64,000 bases of DNA from Corallococcus coralloides DSM 2259. Its GTDB lineage: Bacteria > Myxococcota > Myxococcia > Myxococcales > Myxococcaceae. Below the pieces are notes generated by a model. The model worked only from the letters and a program-made list of their open reading frames with translations. It was not told the DNA's origin and ran no database searches. Positions 1 to 7,567 of the stretch are shown here, piece after piece. The position numbers and the translations under genes are program-made. Every line of letters begins with the position of its first letter. Positions within the stretch are counted from its first letter, which is position 1. Location: assembly GCF_000255295.1 (NCBI RefSeq), contig NC_017030.1:248001-312000 (forward strand), written 5' to 3'.

Positions 1-402
1 GCGGACGCTGTGCTGACTTCGGTGTGTGTCGTCGATCCTCCTTCTCGGGGCGAAGTGGCCGAACGCGTACTGACCACACCCATCCTGCGCGAGGTGCTCC
101 TTGCAGTGGTGCGCTGTTGGGAGCCAACTTGGGGTGTCGTTGCATCCCAGCAGTATCGGGATCAGGCGTCGCCTTCCTCGGGGGACGCGGGCACCTTCGT
201 GGGCTGGATGACCTACTTCTCCCGGCAGTGGGGAGAGGTTCCTCCGCTCCCTGCCCCTGTGCGCGCCGAGCCCGTGGAGGACCTGGGCACCCTGGTGATC
301 CTCACGGAGGAGCGGTTCACGGTGACGAACCCTGAGCACGTCCGTTTGGCCACGGAGGTGCACCAGGTCCTCGATGCAGCCGGTCTACTGCGCGCCTTGT
401 GA
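1..402 (+). CDS. Immunity protein 52-like protein (5' end outside window)
   Basis: The frame is open from the first base of the window to the TGA at 400-402, so the gene begins upstream; an internal GTG at 10 could act as a start but nothing favours it. The C-terminal part (GWMTYFSRQ, PLPAPVRAEPVEDLGTL, ILTEERFT followed by NPEHVRLA) resembles the Imm52 family of polymorphic-toxin immunity proteins that are common in myxobacteria; this is recognition from memory, not a search. No toxin is visible because the upstream side is cut. Codon use is less GC-rich at third positions than in the genes to its right, as expected for an accessory gene. The last 18 nt overlap the convergent deacetylase gene. 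Confidence 0.6.
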   Translation, partial: ADAVLTSVCVVDPPSRGEVAERVLTTPILREVLLAVVRCWEPTWGVVASQQYRDQASPSSGDAGTFVGWMTYFSRQWGEVPPLPAPVRAEPVEDLGTLVILTEERFTVTNPEHVRLATEVHQVLDAAGLLRAL

Positions 403-1143
403 CAGGAACACCTCCGCGGCTCCGGAATGACCGCGTGCCTGCGCTTCCATCCGGTGGAACGCCGTGAGCGTCCGCGCCAGAGCCTCAACTCCGCCAAACT
501 GGAAGCCCAGCTGCGTGCCGTAGCGGACGCAGCCCTCCACCTTCTTCGGCAGGTGCTCCGTGATGTCCACGGCCAGGGGGCGCAGACCCTGGGGCACGGC
601 GGCGTCGGGGCGGGCCTTGGGCTGGCGCACGGCGTACGGCGTGTCCCGGTAGTAGAGGATCCGGTTCGTCGGGATGCCCAGCCCCTTCACGGCTCGCACC
701 ACCTGCACGTGGTCCACGTGGCTCCCCAGCGCCTGGGGCACGAAGACCCGGTCTGGCTTCAGCTCCCACAACACCGGCTTCAGACACTTCGCCACCTTTG
801 CTTCGATGACGTCGTCCGCTCGCGGCGGCTGGAACAGCGCTTCCGGGCTCGCGTAGCCCCGGTGCGGCGCTTCTTCCAGGTCCCCCCACCGCACCTGGTC
901 CACTCCCATGCAGGCCGCGAAGGCGCGGTCCTCCTTCCTCCGCAGGGCCATGTAGTCCACCTCCGGCCCCAGCCCTTTCGATGTCTGGCATTGCAGGGCG
1001 AAGCCCTCCGGCTTCGGCACCGAGCGCGTGAAGACGGTGACGAGCGCCACCGTCCACCCCTGCGCCTTCAACGCCGCCAACGTGCCTCCACAGGAGAAGG
1101 CCACGTCGTCCAGGTGCGGCGACACGAACAGGGCCGTGCTCAT
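385..1143 (-). CDS. PIG-L family N-acetyl-sugar deacetylase (MshB-like)
   Basis: The 252-residue protein belongs to the PIG-L/LmbE zinc deacetylase family, which removes N-acetyl groups from GlcNAc-inositol type substrates (PIG-L, MshB, BshB). The zinc and catalytic motif is SPHLDDVAFSCGG with H10, D12 and D13, and the second histidine motif is GSHVDHVQ around H142-H145. Length fits the family. The ATG at 1141-1143 overlaps the TGA of the upstream glycosyltransferase (ATGA), so the two are translationally coupled. It is the last gene of the eight-gene operon. A plausible job is N-deacetylation of the sugar transferred by the preceding GT4 enzyme; the substrate is inferred. Confidence 0.9.
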   Translation of the reverse strand: MSTALFVSPHLDDVAFSCGGTLAALKAQGWTVALVTVFTRSVPKPEGFALQCQTSKGLGPEVDYMALRRKEDRAFAACMGVDQVRWGDLEEAPHRGYASPEALFQPPRADDVIEAKVAKCLKPVLWELKPDRVFVPQALGSHVDHVQVVRAVKGLGIPTNRILYYRDTPYAVRQPKARPDAAVPQGLRPLAVDITEHLPKKVEGCVRYGTQLGFQFGGVEALARTLTAFHRMEAQARGHSGAAEVFLSQGAQ

Positions 1144-2426
1144 AGCAGGTGTGGTTCCGCCCGGAACCGGCAGGTGTGGTCCGCGCGCTCCTCCGTCATC
1201 GCCGGGTCGTAGAGGTGCGTCCACCGCGTGTCCGGCCGCGTGCCCGTCAGGTTCCTGTAGACGCCTTGAATCCTCCGCCCCACCGCCCGCCACGAGTACA
1301 GCTCCCGCACCTCGCGCAGCGCCGTGGCCGCCAACCGCTTGCGCAGCGGCGCGTCGTCCATCAGCCGGCCCATCGCCTCCGCCAGCGCGGCGCTGTCCTT
1401 GGGCGGCACCAGCAACGCATCCCTGCCGTCCTCCAGGCAGTCCACCACCCCCACCGCTCGCGTCGACACGATGGGCAGTCCGGAGGCCATCGCCTCCAGC
1501 AGCGTGTTGGAGAACCCCTCTGAGTACGTGGGCGATACGAACAGGTCCCCACCCCGGTACAGGTCTGGCGCCTCCGCGTAGGTGGACGCCCCCGTCAGCT
1601 CCACCACGCCCTGGAGCCCCTCTGTCGCCACCCTCGAACGCAGCGCCTCCACGTCCGGCCCAATCCCAGACACCCGCAGCTTGAACTTCCGCCCGTCCGC
1701 GACCAGCCGCTGCACGGCATCCAGCAGCTCCATCACCCCTTTCCGAGCGTCCACCCGGCCGTGGTACAGCCACACCGGCACGTCCCGCAGTTCTCCCTGC
1801 GTCGACTCACTCCTCGGATGGAAGCGCTGCGTGTCCGTGGCGCCGGGGACGATGGTGAACCGCTCCAGCGGGGTCCCGTGGTGCTCGCTCACCTCTTGCG
1901 CGAAGGACCTGCTCCCAATCAGCAGCGCCCCCGCGTGGCCCAGCACCGCGAGCATCGCCTGCTTGTGCGTCCCGCAGCAGGTCCCCACCCAGTGCCCGTC
2001 TCCGCCCTGGATGGAGACGACGTTGGGCAATCCCAGGAGCCTCGCCGCCTGCAGCGCCGCCAGGCCGCACGGATAGCCGTACTGCGCATGGATGATGTCG
2101 AACGGGCGGCGCCGGTGCTCGCGCACCACCGTCTCCACCATCACCTCCAGGTCGTGCTCGAAGCTCGCCGGCTGGCCCTGGTTGATGCGCTGCTCGCCCA
2201 CCGACTCGCAGCCCAGCACGTGCGCGCCTGGGATGCCCGGCGGCGGACCTCCTCCGTACACCGCCATGCCCGCGGGGTCGCTGCGGTACTGGCTCACCAT
2301 CGTCACGTCGTGCCCGCACGCCACCAGCTCCCGCACCAGGTTCAGCGCATAGACGCTCATCCCCGAGATGGCCGGGAAGAAACGCCGGGAGATGAAGCAG
2401 ATCCGCAGTCCGTTCACGCTGTTCAC
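1140..2426 (-). CDS. GT4-family glycosyltransferase (MshA-like)
   Basis: The 428-residue GT-B enzyme has an N-terminal acceptor domain (LRICFISRRFFPAISGMSVY, glycine-rich loop) and a C-terminal nucleotide-sugar domain with LYHGRVDARKGV and the E-x7-E signature EGFSNTLLE followed by AMASGLPIV. This is the GT4 family, which includes MshA (GlcNAc to inositol-3-phosphate) and BshA. A Cys pair occurs in WVGTCCGTHK. The start is GTG at 2424-2426, overlapping the TGA of the preceding gene as GTGA; a longer in-frame extension upstream is low-complexity Gly/Ala/Pro and lies inside the neighbour, so it is rejected. The next gene is a PIG-L deacetylase, the usual partner of MshA and BshA types. Donor and acceptor are not known. 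Confidence 0.9.
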   Translation of the reverse strand: MNSVNGLRICFISRRFFPAISGMSVYALNLVRELVACGHDVTMVSQYRSDPAGMAVYGGGPPPGIPGAHVLGCESVGEQRINQGQPASFEHDLEVMVETVVREHRRRPFDIIHAQYGYPCGLAALQAARLLGLPNVVSIQGGDGHWVGTCCGTHKQAMLAVLGHAGALLIGSRSFAQEVSEHHGTPLERFTIVPGATDTQRFHPRSESTQGELRDVPVWLYHGRVDARKGVMELLDAVQRLVADGRKFKLRVSGIGPDVEALRSRVATEGLQGVVELTGASTYAEAPDLYRGGDLFVSPTYSEGFSNTLLEAMASGLPIVSTRAVGVVDCLEDGRDALLVPPKDSAALAEAMGRLMDDAPLRKRLAATALREVRELYSWRAVGRRIQGVYRNLTGTRPDTRWTHLYDPAMTEERADHTCRFRAEPHLL

Positions 2427-3274
2427 GCCGCCACCTCCGCGCCTGTCGGCAGGCGCTCCCTCAACCATTCCAGCGCCCGGGGCACCAGCTCGTGCGCCCG
2501 GTGCGCGTCCCGGGACAGCTCCACGCACACCAACCGGTCGTAGCCCGCGCGCGTCAGCTCGCGCAGGACCGACGGCACGTCCACGTCGCCTTCGCCAAAC
2601 GGCAGGTGCTCATGCACGCCGCGCTTCATGTCCTCCAGCGCCACCGTGCCCAGCACCGGTGCGAACTCGCGCACCGCTTCCGCGGGCGTCCGCTCCTGCG
2701 TCACCAGCAGGTGCCCCACGTCCAATGCCAGACGCACGCCGGGCACCCGCGCCTCCAATTGGCGCCAGCCGTCCACCGTCTCCACCAGCATCCCCGGCTC
2801 CGGCTCCACCGCCAGCACCACGCCGCGCACCGCCGCGTACTCCGCCAGTCGCGTCACGCCGTCCACCAGCCACGGCCACGCGGCCTCCTCCGTCACGCCC
2901 GGACGGGGCACTCCCGCCCAGAAGGACACCGCTTCCCCCCGGCACGTCGCGCACACGTCCACCGCGCGCTTCAGGAACTCCAGCCGCCGTGCACGGCCCT
3001 CCGCTTCCGGGGTGATGAGCGTGGGCTCGTGCTTCCTCCGGGGATCCAGCAGGAAGCGCGCCCCTGTTTCCACCACCAGCCCCAGGCCCAGCCGCTCCAG
3101 CCTCGTGGCGAGCTGCTCCGTGCGCCGCTCGAAGTCCGGCGCGAACGGGTCGAAGTGGTGGTGGTCCAGCGTCAGCGCCACGCCGTCGTAGCCACTGTCC
3201 GCGATGAGGCCCAGCGCGTCCTCGAAGCGGTGGTTCGATACGCCGTTGGTGTTGTACGCGAAGCGCAGGGCCAT
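2423..3274 (-). CDS. Sugar phosphate isomerase/epimerase (xylose isomerase-like TIM barrel)
   Basis: The 283-residue protein looks like an AP endonuclease family 2/xylose-isomerase-like TIM barrel: the N-terminal FAYNTNGVSNHRFEDALG, strand LAVEPEPGMLVETV with a metal-ligand type Glu, LALDVGHLLVTQE with Asp/His, and the late strand VCVELSRD. Members isomerise or epimerise sugars and cyclitols (IolE, IolH and hydroxypyruvate isomerase types), usually with a divalent metal. It lies 3 nt after the YcaO stop codon and overlaps the following glycosyltransferase. With inositol-phosphate synthase and a Gfo/Idh dehydrogenase in the same operon, an inosose or keto-sugar substrate is plausible but is inference. 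Confidence 0.85.
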   Translation of the reverse strand: MALRFAYNTNGVSNHRFEDALGLIADSGYDGVALTLDHHHFDPFAPDFERRTEQLATRLERLGLGLVVETGARFLLDPRRKHEPTLITPEAEGRARRLEFLKRAVDVCATCRGEAVSFWAGVPRPGVTEEAAWPWLVDGVTRLAEYAAVRGVVLAVEPEPGMLVETVDGWRQLEARVPGVRLALDVGHLLVTQERTPAEAVREFAPVLGTVALEDMKRGVHEHLPFGEGDVDVPSVLRELTRAGYDRLVCVELSRDAHRAHELVPRALEWLRERLPTGAEVAA

Positions 3275-3277
3275 GGC

Positions 3278-4753
3278 TCACTGCCCTCCGAAGCGGCGGC
3301 TCGCGAGTACCTTCGGCACCGCGTGGCGGTCCGGCTCCCGGTAGAGCGCGTACAGCCTGCCCACTCGCGCCTCCGCCAGCCGCACGTTGAACCAGACCGG
3401 TCCTCCCAGCCGGGACTCGGCCTCCGGCGTCAGGCGCACCGGCTGCGCGCCCGGCGGCGGCGCTCCCAGGCCCACCAGCGGGTCCCTGCGCTCCAGGAGC
3501 CTCGATACGTTGCGCTCGCCCAGGCGGTTGTATGTCATCGTCTCCACCTCCAGGCCCGGCACCAGCGCCTTCACCACGTGCACCTGGCGGCCCGGCGGCG
3601 ACAGGTCCGCGACCAGGATGTCGAAGCCCGCCGCGTGCAGCTGTCTCACCACGTGGTCGCACCGGAGCGACGGGTCCTCCACGGTGGGCGAGCGGGGCAG
3701 GTCCTCGAAGCGCACCTTCTGGCGGACCGTCAGCGTGCACGCCGTCAGCTCGCGCAGCGCCGGGGCTGGCATCCGCGCCCACTCCACCATCGCGTTCAGC
3801 GCGCGCGGCTCCTCCGCGTCCAGGTCCACCTGGGGCACGAAGCGGTCCATGTATTCCGGCGGGGCCACCCGGGCCACGTGGCTCAGCGGCCCGTGCATGA
3901 ACGCCTTGCGTGCGCGCGAACAGGCGTACTCCAGCAGCGCCTTGCGCAGGGCCCTGTCGCGGTCCGGGTCGGCCGCCTCTCCGCACGCCGTCACCATCAG
4001 CGGCTGGTCCCCCACGGACAGGTCGCGGCCCACCACGTACAGGTTCACCAGGCCGAAGTCCGTGCTGGCCAGCTTCGCCATCACCTCCACGCCCGCGCGG
4101 CGGTAGAGCTCCAGCAGTTCGCGCACGTCTGGCGCCAGGTCCGTGCCCTCCAGGTCCAGCACCACGCCCTGGTCCATGGCGCGGTACATCAACCCGTTGC
4201 CGTCGCGCTGGATGAGCTCCAGCAGGCCGTGCGCCAGGGCCTGGGGCCGCGTCAGCCCCGCACCCTGGCCGTTGGTGATGGGCGTGATGAGCGGCGTCTT
4301 CCCCTGCAACTGTCCGGGATGGATGGCGACGTACTCCTCCGGCACCAGCACCCGCTCGCCGGTGGCCAGCCGCTGCATCTCCACCCAGACGAGCGGCAGG
4401 TCCGGTTGATACGGGCTGCCCGCGGGCAGCCCCAGCGTGAGCGGATCCGCCACCGCGGTGGGGCCTCGCGCGCGCACCAGCGCCGCGTAGCTGCCGTGCA
4501 CGCGCGGCATGCGGTGCATCGCGAGCTCGCAGAAGGTCTCCTCCACCAGCTCGCCCAGCGCGCCCACCCGCGCCTCTTCGTCCGTGCGGCCGTAGCCGTT
4601 GCCATGCAGCACCGCGCCCGTCCCGCCCCCCAGCGCCAGGCTGGCGGAGGCCACCGGAATCCCCAGCCGGTCGATGGGGTCGATGCGGAACATCTGCAGG
4701 GCGCCAGTGGACACGGCGTGGTGATACGCGTCGATGGCTCGGGCAATGCTCAT
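3278..4753 (-). CDS. YcaO-family protein
   Basis: The 491-residue protein has the YcaO core: GNGYGRTDEEARVGALGELV followed by EETFCELA, LAHGLLELIQRDGNG, and late in the domain a helix RKALLEYACSRARKAF. Known YcaO proteins use ATP to activate amide backbones (azoline, thioamide or amidine formation in RiPPs, McrA thioamidation), and others have no known function. The position that is usually Gln in the late E-x-x-Q-S-R nucleotide-binding helix appears to be Cys here (EYACSR). No E1-like/ThiF partner, TfuA or precursor peptide is seen in the operon. The ATG at 4751-4753 overlaps the TGA of the upstream gene. What it modifies is unknown. Confidence 0.88.
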   Translation of the reverse strand: MSIARAIDAYHHAVSTGALQMFRIDPIDRLGIPVASASLALGGGTGAVLHGNGYGRTDEEARVGALGELVEETFCELAMHRMPRVHGSYAALVRARGPTAVADPLTLGLPAGSPYQPDLPLVWVEMQRLATGERVLVPEEYVAIHPGQLQGKTPLITPITNGQGAGLTRPQALAHGLLELIQRDGNGLMYRAMDQGVVLDLEGTDLAPDVRELLELYRRAGVEVMAKLASTDFGLVNLYVVGRDLSVGDQPLMVTACGEAADPDRDRALRKALLEYACSRARKAFMHGPLSHVARVAPPEYMDRFVPQVDLDAEEPRALNAMVEWARMPAPALRELTACTLTVRQKVRFEDLPRSPTVEDPSLRCDHVVRQLHAAGFDILVADLSPPGRQVHVVKALVPGLEVETMTYNRLGERNVSRLLERRDPLVGLGAPPPGAQPVRLTPEAESRLGGPVWFNVRLAEARVGRLYALYREPDRHAVPKVLASRRFGGQ

Positions 4754-5583
4754 GACAGTTCCTCCAAGGGCAGGGGACGGGTGTGCGGCATGCCCGAGAG
4801 CAGCCGGTCGAACAGCGCCAGCGCGTGCTCGCGGGTGACGCCTCGCGCGAACTCGAACGGGGTGAAGACGTTCTCGAACGGGAGCTGCTTGAGCACCGCG
4901 CGGTAGCGGCGCAGCTCGCCGTGGCTCAGCGGAATCGCGTAGTGGAAGCCCTTGTGGCACGACAGGCCCGTGGGCCTCCCGCGCGCGTTCAGGTCCACCT
5001 TCAGCGCGTCGCCGCAGAACAGCGAACGGGTGCGCGCGTCGTACAGCACCGTCTGGCCCTCGTAGTGGCCGCCCACGCAATGCAGTGTCAGGTCCGGCGC
5101 CAGCTCATGCTCGTCATCCACCGGCCAGCGCACCTGGAAGGCCTTGCTGAATTGCACCGCGTCCCGGTGCAGCACGAGCAGCGGGTCGAAGTGCTCCTGC
5201 AACTGCCACAGCGCCCCGAAGCCGTGCGGGTGCGACGCGGACAGCACCTGGAGGCCGCCCATCACCTCGATGAACTCCAGCGCGGGCCGCGAGTACCAGG
5301 GCGCGCCTTCGAAGCCGACGTTGCCTTCGGGCCTGCGCAACAGCCACCCCGTGGAGCCCAGGCCGAAGGGCGGCGTGCAGGTGAAGCCCCAGATGCCGGG
5401 CAGCGCCTCCTCCCAGCGCGTGGAGAGCCGCTCCGACGCCTGGCCCGCCGTCTGGAACTCCCAGCCGTCGCGCGGCAGCGCGTTGCGCACGTCCATGCAG
5501 GTGGGGCAGCCCGTGGGCCGCTCGCGCGGGAAGCCCGGCTGCCACGTGCCGCAGTGGGTGCAGGCGTAGCGGGTCAGTGGCAT
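4750..5583 (-). CDS. Zinc-ribbon plus metallo-beta-lactamase-fold protein
   Basis: The 277-residue protein starts with a Cys4 zinc ribbon (C8, C11, C26, C29, as CTHCG and CPTCM). A region like the metallo-beta-lactamase fold follows, with SASHPHGFGALW at the position of the HxHxDH motif, CVGGHYEGQTVLYD at motif 3 and LFCGDALKVD at motif 4. The first motif keeps H-x-H but lacks the Asp-His pair and no clear final His is seen, so metal binding would be altered or the fold may be used differently. It overlaps YcaO by 4 nt and the dehydrogenase by 10 nt. Partnership with YcaO is suggested only by operon position. Confidence 0.8.
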   Translation of the reverse strand: MPLTRYACTHCGTWQPGFPRERPTGCPTCMDVRNALPRDGWEFQTAGQASERLSTRWEEALPGIWGFTCTPPFGLGSTGWLLRRPEGNVGFEGAPWYSRPALEFIEVMGGLQVLSASHPHGFGALWQLQEHFDPLLVLHRDAVQFSKAFQVRWPVDDEHELAPDLTLHCVGGHYEGQTVLYDARTRSLFCGDALKVDLNARGRPTGLSCHKGFHYAIPLSHGELRRYRAVLKQLPFENVFTPFEFARGVTREHALALFDRLLSGMPHTRPLPLEELS

Positions 5584-6614
5584 GGCGGAAACGCCTTTCC
5601 AGCCTGCGTCGCCTGCGTCAGCAGCCCCACGAGCCGCACGTCGCGCTCCGGCGCGAACGGCTGGGGACGGCCCTCCAGCACGCACGTGGAGAAGACCTCC
5701 ACCTGCTGGAGGAAGGGGCTCCGGTCCTCTTCCGGCGAGAGGGGGACCCACGTCTCCTCTCCCGTCTTCGCGTCGATGAGCGACAGGGAGCCGCCGGGCG
5801 TCTGGCCCATGGTCTTGTACGCCAGCGCTCGCGCCCGGGTGCCGATGAGCTCCAGCGTGCGCCGGGGGTATGCGTCCGGGCAGTTGTAGGCCACCTGCAA
5901 GAGGCCCAGCGCGCCGCTCTTGAACTGGCCCATCAGCACCGCGCCGTCGTCCACGGCGTAGCAGTGCACGCGCCGCTGCGTCATGGCGGTGAGTGATTCC
6001 CACTCGTCGCCCAGAATCACCTCCAGCAGGTCCAGGCCGTGCGGCGCCAGGTCGATCATCGCGCCGCCGCCGGCCTGCTCCGGGTCGATGCGCCAGTTGT
6101 CCGGCGTCCAGTCCTCGGGCAGCCAGCAGGCGTAGTGGATGCGCGCCTGGGTGATGGTGCCCAGCACGCCCTCCTTCACCAGCGTGCGCAGCTTGCGGTG
6201 CGCCGCGTGGTGTCGCTGGTCGAACGCGGTGGCGTAGTGCACGCCCGCGCGCTGGCACGCGGACACCATGCGCAGGCCCTCTCGCGGCGTGACGGCCATG
6301 GGCTTCTCGCACAGCACGTGCTTGCCCGCGGCGGCGCATGCCTCCGTCATCGCCGCGTGCAGGTGGTTGGGCGTGGCGATGTAGACGGCCTGCACGTCCT
6401 TGTCCGCCAGCACCGACCCCAGCGCGGTGTAGCGATTCACGTCGTCCGCGGGGATGCGCATCAGCGCCTCCGCGTTCGCGTCGCACAGGGCCACCAGCCG
6501 CGCGTTGCTCGCGCCCTGGAGCGCCGGGATGACGTAGTCCCGCGCCACCCAGCCACAGCCCACCACCGCCCAGCCCAGTCTTTTGGCCTTCGGCTTCGCC
6601 TCGAACATGGTCAC
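5574..6614 (-). CDS. Gfo/Idh/MocA family NAD(P)-dependent oxidoreductase
   Basis: The 346-residue protein has the Rossmann motif VVGCGWVARDY (G19-x-G21), ATPNHLHA, the catalytic-lysine motif CEKPMAV (K104) and DLAPHGLDLL in the C-terminal substrate domain. This family oxidises or reduces sugars and cyclitols; the best known members include myo-inositol 2-dehydrogenase (IolG), glucose-fructose oxidoreductase and UDP-sugar 3-dehydrogenases. The GTG at 6612-6614 gives this length; an ATG at 6606-6608 would shorten it by two residues and cannot be excluded. In an operon led by inositol-phosphate synthase, inositol or an inositol glycoside is the natural substrate guess. Confidence 0.9.
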   Translation of the reverse strand: MTMFEAKPKAKRLGWAVVGCGWVARDYVIPALQGASNARLVALCDANAEALMRIPADDVNRYTALGSVLADKDVQAVYIATPNHLHAAMTEACAAAGKHVLCEKPMAVTPREGLRMVSACQRAGVHYATAFDQRHHAAHRKLRTLVKEGVLGTITQARIHYACWLPEDWTPDNWRIDPEQAGGGAMIDLAPHGLDLLEVILGDEWESLTAMTQRRVHCYAVDDGAVLMGQFKSGALGLLQVAYNCPDAYPRRTLELIGTRARALAYKTMGQTPGGSLSLIDAKTGEETWVPLSPEEDRSPFLQQVEVFSTCVLEGRPQPFAPERDVRLVGLLTQATQAGKAFPPCH

Positions 6615-6630
6615 CGCCTGTTGGGAAGGT

Positions 6631-7563
6631 TCATGGCCACACCGCCGCGTCGCGCAGGACGTCGTTGCCGAACGTCTGGAGCGGGCCGGGGTGGATCAGC
6701 TCCAGGTCCTCCATCGCCTGGCGCAGGGTGAAGCCCGCCGCGCGAGCGTGGGCCTCCAGCTCCAGCACCCGGTCCAGCGCGTCCGCGGCGTTGAAGGCGC
6801 GCGCCTCCGCAGTTTCCACATTGCCGGTGAGCGCCAGCGCCTGCCGCACGACACCCGCCAGCCGCTCCGGCAGTGAGGACAGCGCCTTCTCCGTGAGGCG
6901 CTTCATGACGGGCTCCAGCAGGTCCCCCAGCAGCGCCTCTCCGCCGTAGCCCGCGTCCGGCAGCGCCGCGTTGAAGAGGTGGTGCGAAAGCCCCGCCACG
7001 AAGGGCAGGGCAGGGGACGCGCCGAAGCAGGGCGCGACCAGCACCGCGCCCACCGCCACCGCGTAGCAGTGGTCCGCGTGGCCCTCCTGTGGCGAGACGA
7101 TGATCCGCGGCCGGCCGGGGAACGTGGCCCCGGCGCGGGGTTGACGCACCAGCCGCTCCACGAACAGGGGCGGCGGCACGTGACACGCCTCCTCCGGCGC
7201 CTGGGAGAGCGCCACGGACAGCCGCTCCCGCAGGCCGGGGTCCAGCGGCGCGGCCACCGCCTCCAGCCCCCGGTGCAGCACCCGCGTCGCGTCCAGCGGG
7301 GACAGCCCCGCCCGCTGGAGGACGTCCATGTCCAGGCCGCCCAGCCGCACCGCCGCCAGCGCGCGCGCCGTCTCCTGCAGCGCGACGGTGCGTGGGTCCA
7401 TGCCGGAGGCCAGCGCGGCCCAGGCCCGGCGGAAGCCGTGCGCCGCCAGACCGTCCGGATAATCCGGGGTGCGGATGCGCTTGAGGTCCATCAGCTCCGA
7501 CAGGAGCGGGCGGAGCTCCGCCAGACGGCTCGGGGACGCCGTGTCACGCGCGGGTGCGTTCAT
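6631..7563 (-). CDS. HD-domain-like protein of unknown function
   Basis: The 310-residue protein matches no family I can name. An HD-hydrolase-like spacing is visible: EGHADHCYAVAVG (H162, H165), then FVAGLSHHLFNAALPD (H194, H195), then AFNAADALDRVLE (D261, D264), the H...HD...D order of metal-dependent phosphohydrolases, although the central pair is HH instead of HD. The N-terminal ~150 residues are helical with no motif noticed. The start is ATG at 7561-7563, 4 nt after the TAA of ino1; a longer frame reading into ino1 is rejected. A phosphatase acting on inositol phosphate would fit the operon but is speculation. Confidence 0.8.
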   Translation of the reverse strand: MNAPARDTASPSRLAELRPLLSELMDLKRIRTPDYPDGLAAHGFRRAWAALASGMDPRTVALQETARALAAVRLGGLDMDVLQRAGLSPLDATRVLHRGLEAVAAPLDPGLRERLSVALSQAPEEACHVPPPLFVERLVRQPRAGATFPGRPRIIVSPQEGHADHCYAVAVGAVLVAPCFGASPALPFVAGLSHHLFNAALPDAGYGGEALLGDLLEPVMKRLTEKALSSLPERLAGVVRQALALTGNVETAEARAFNAADALDRVLELEAHARAAGFTLRQAMEDLELIHPGPLQTFGNDVLRDAAVWP

Positions 7564-7567
7564 GGCT

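Noticed and set aside
3275..4753. RiPP-type YcaO with precursor peptide
   Set aside because: Neighbour genes overlap or abut by a few nucleotides; no short peptide gene with a site and a Cys/Ser/Thr core was found.
2492..4906. Very long open frame on the + strand opposite to genes for YcaO and isomerase (also similar frames at 38536-41553 minus and 59225-62164 plus)
   Set aside because: Composition rich in Arg, His, Gln and Ala without domains; it is the expected antisense shadow of GC-rich codons in strongly supported genes.
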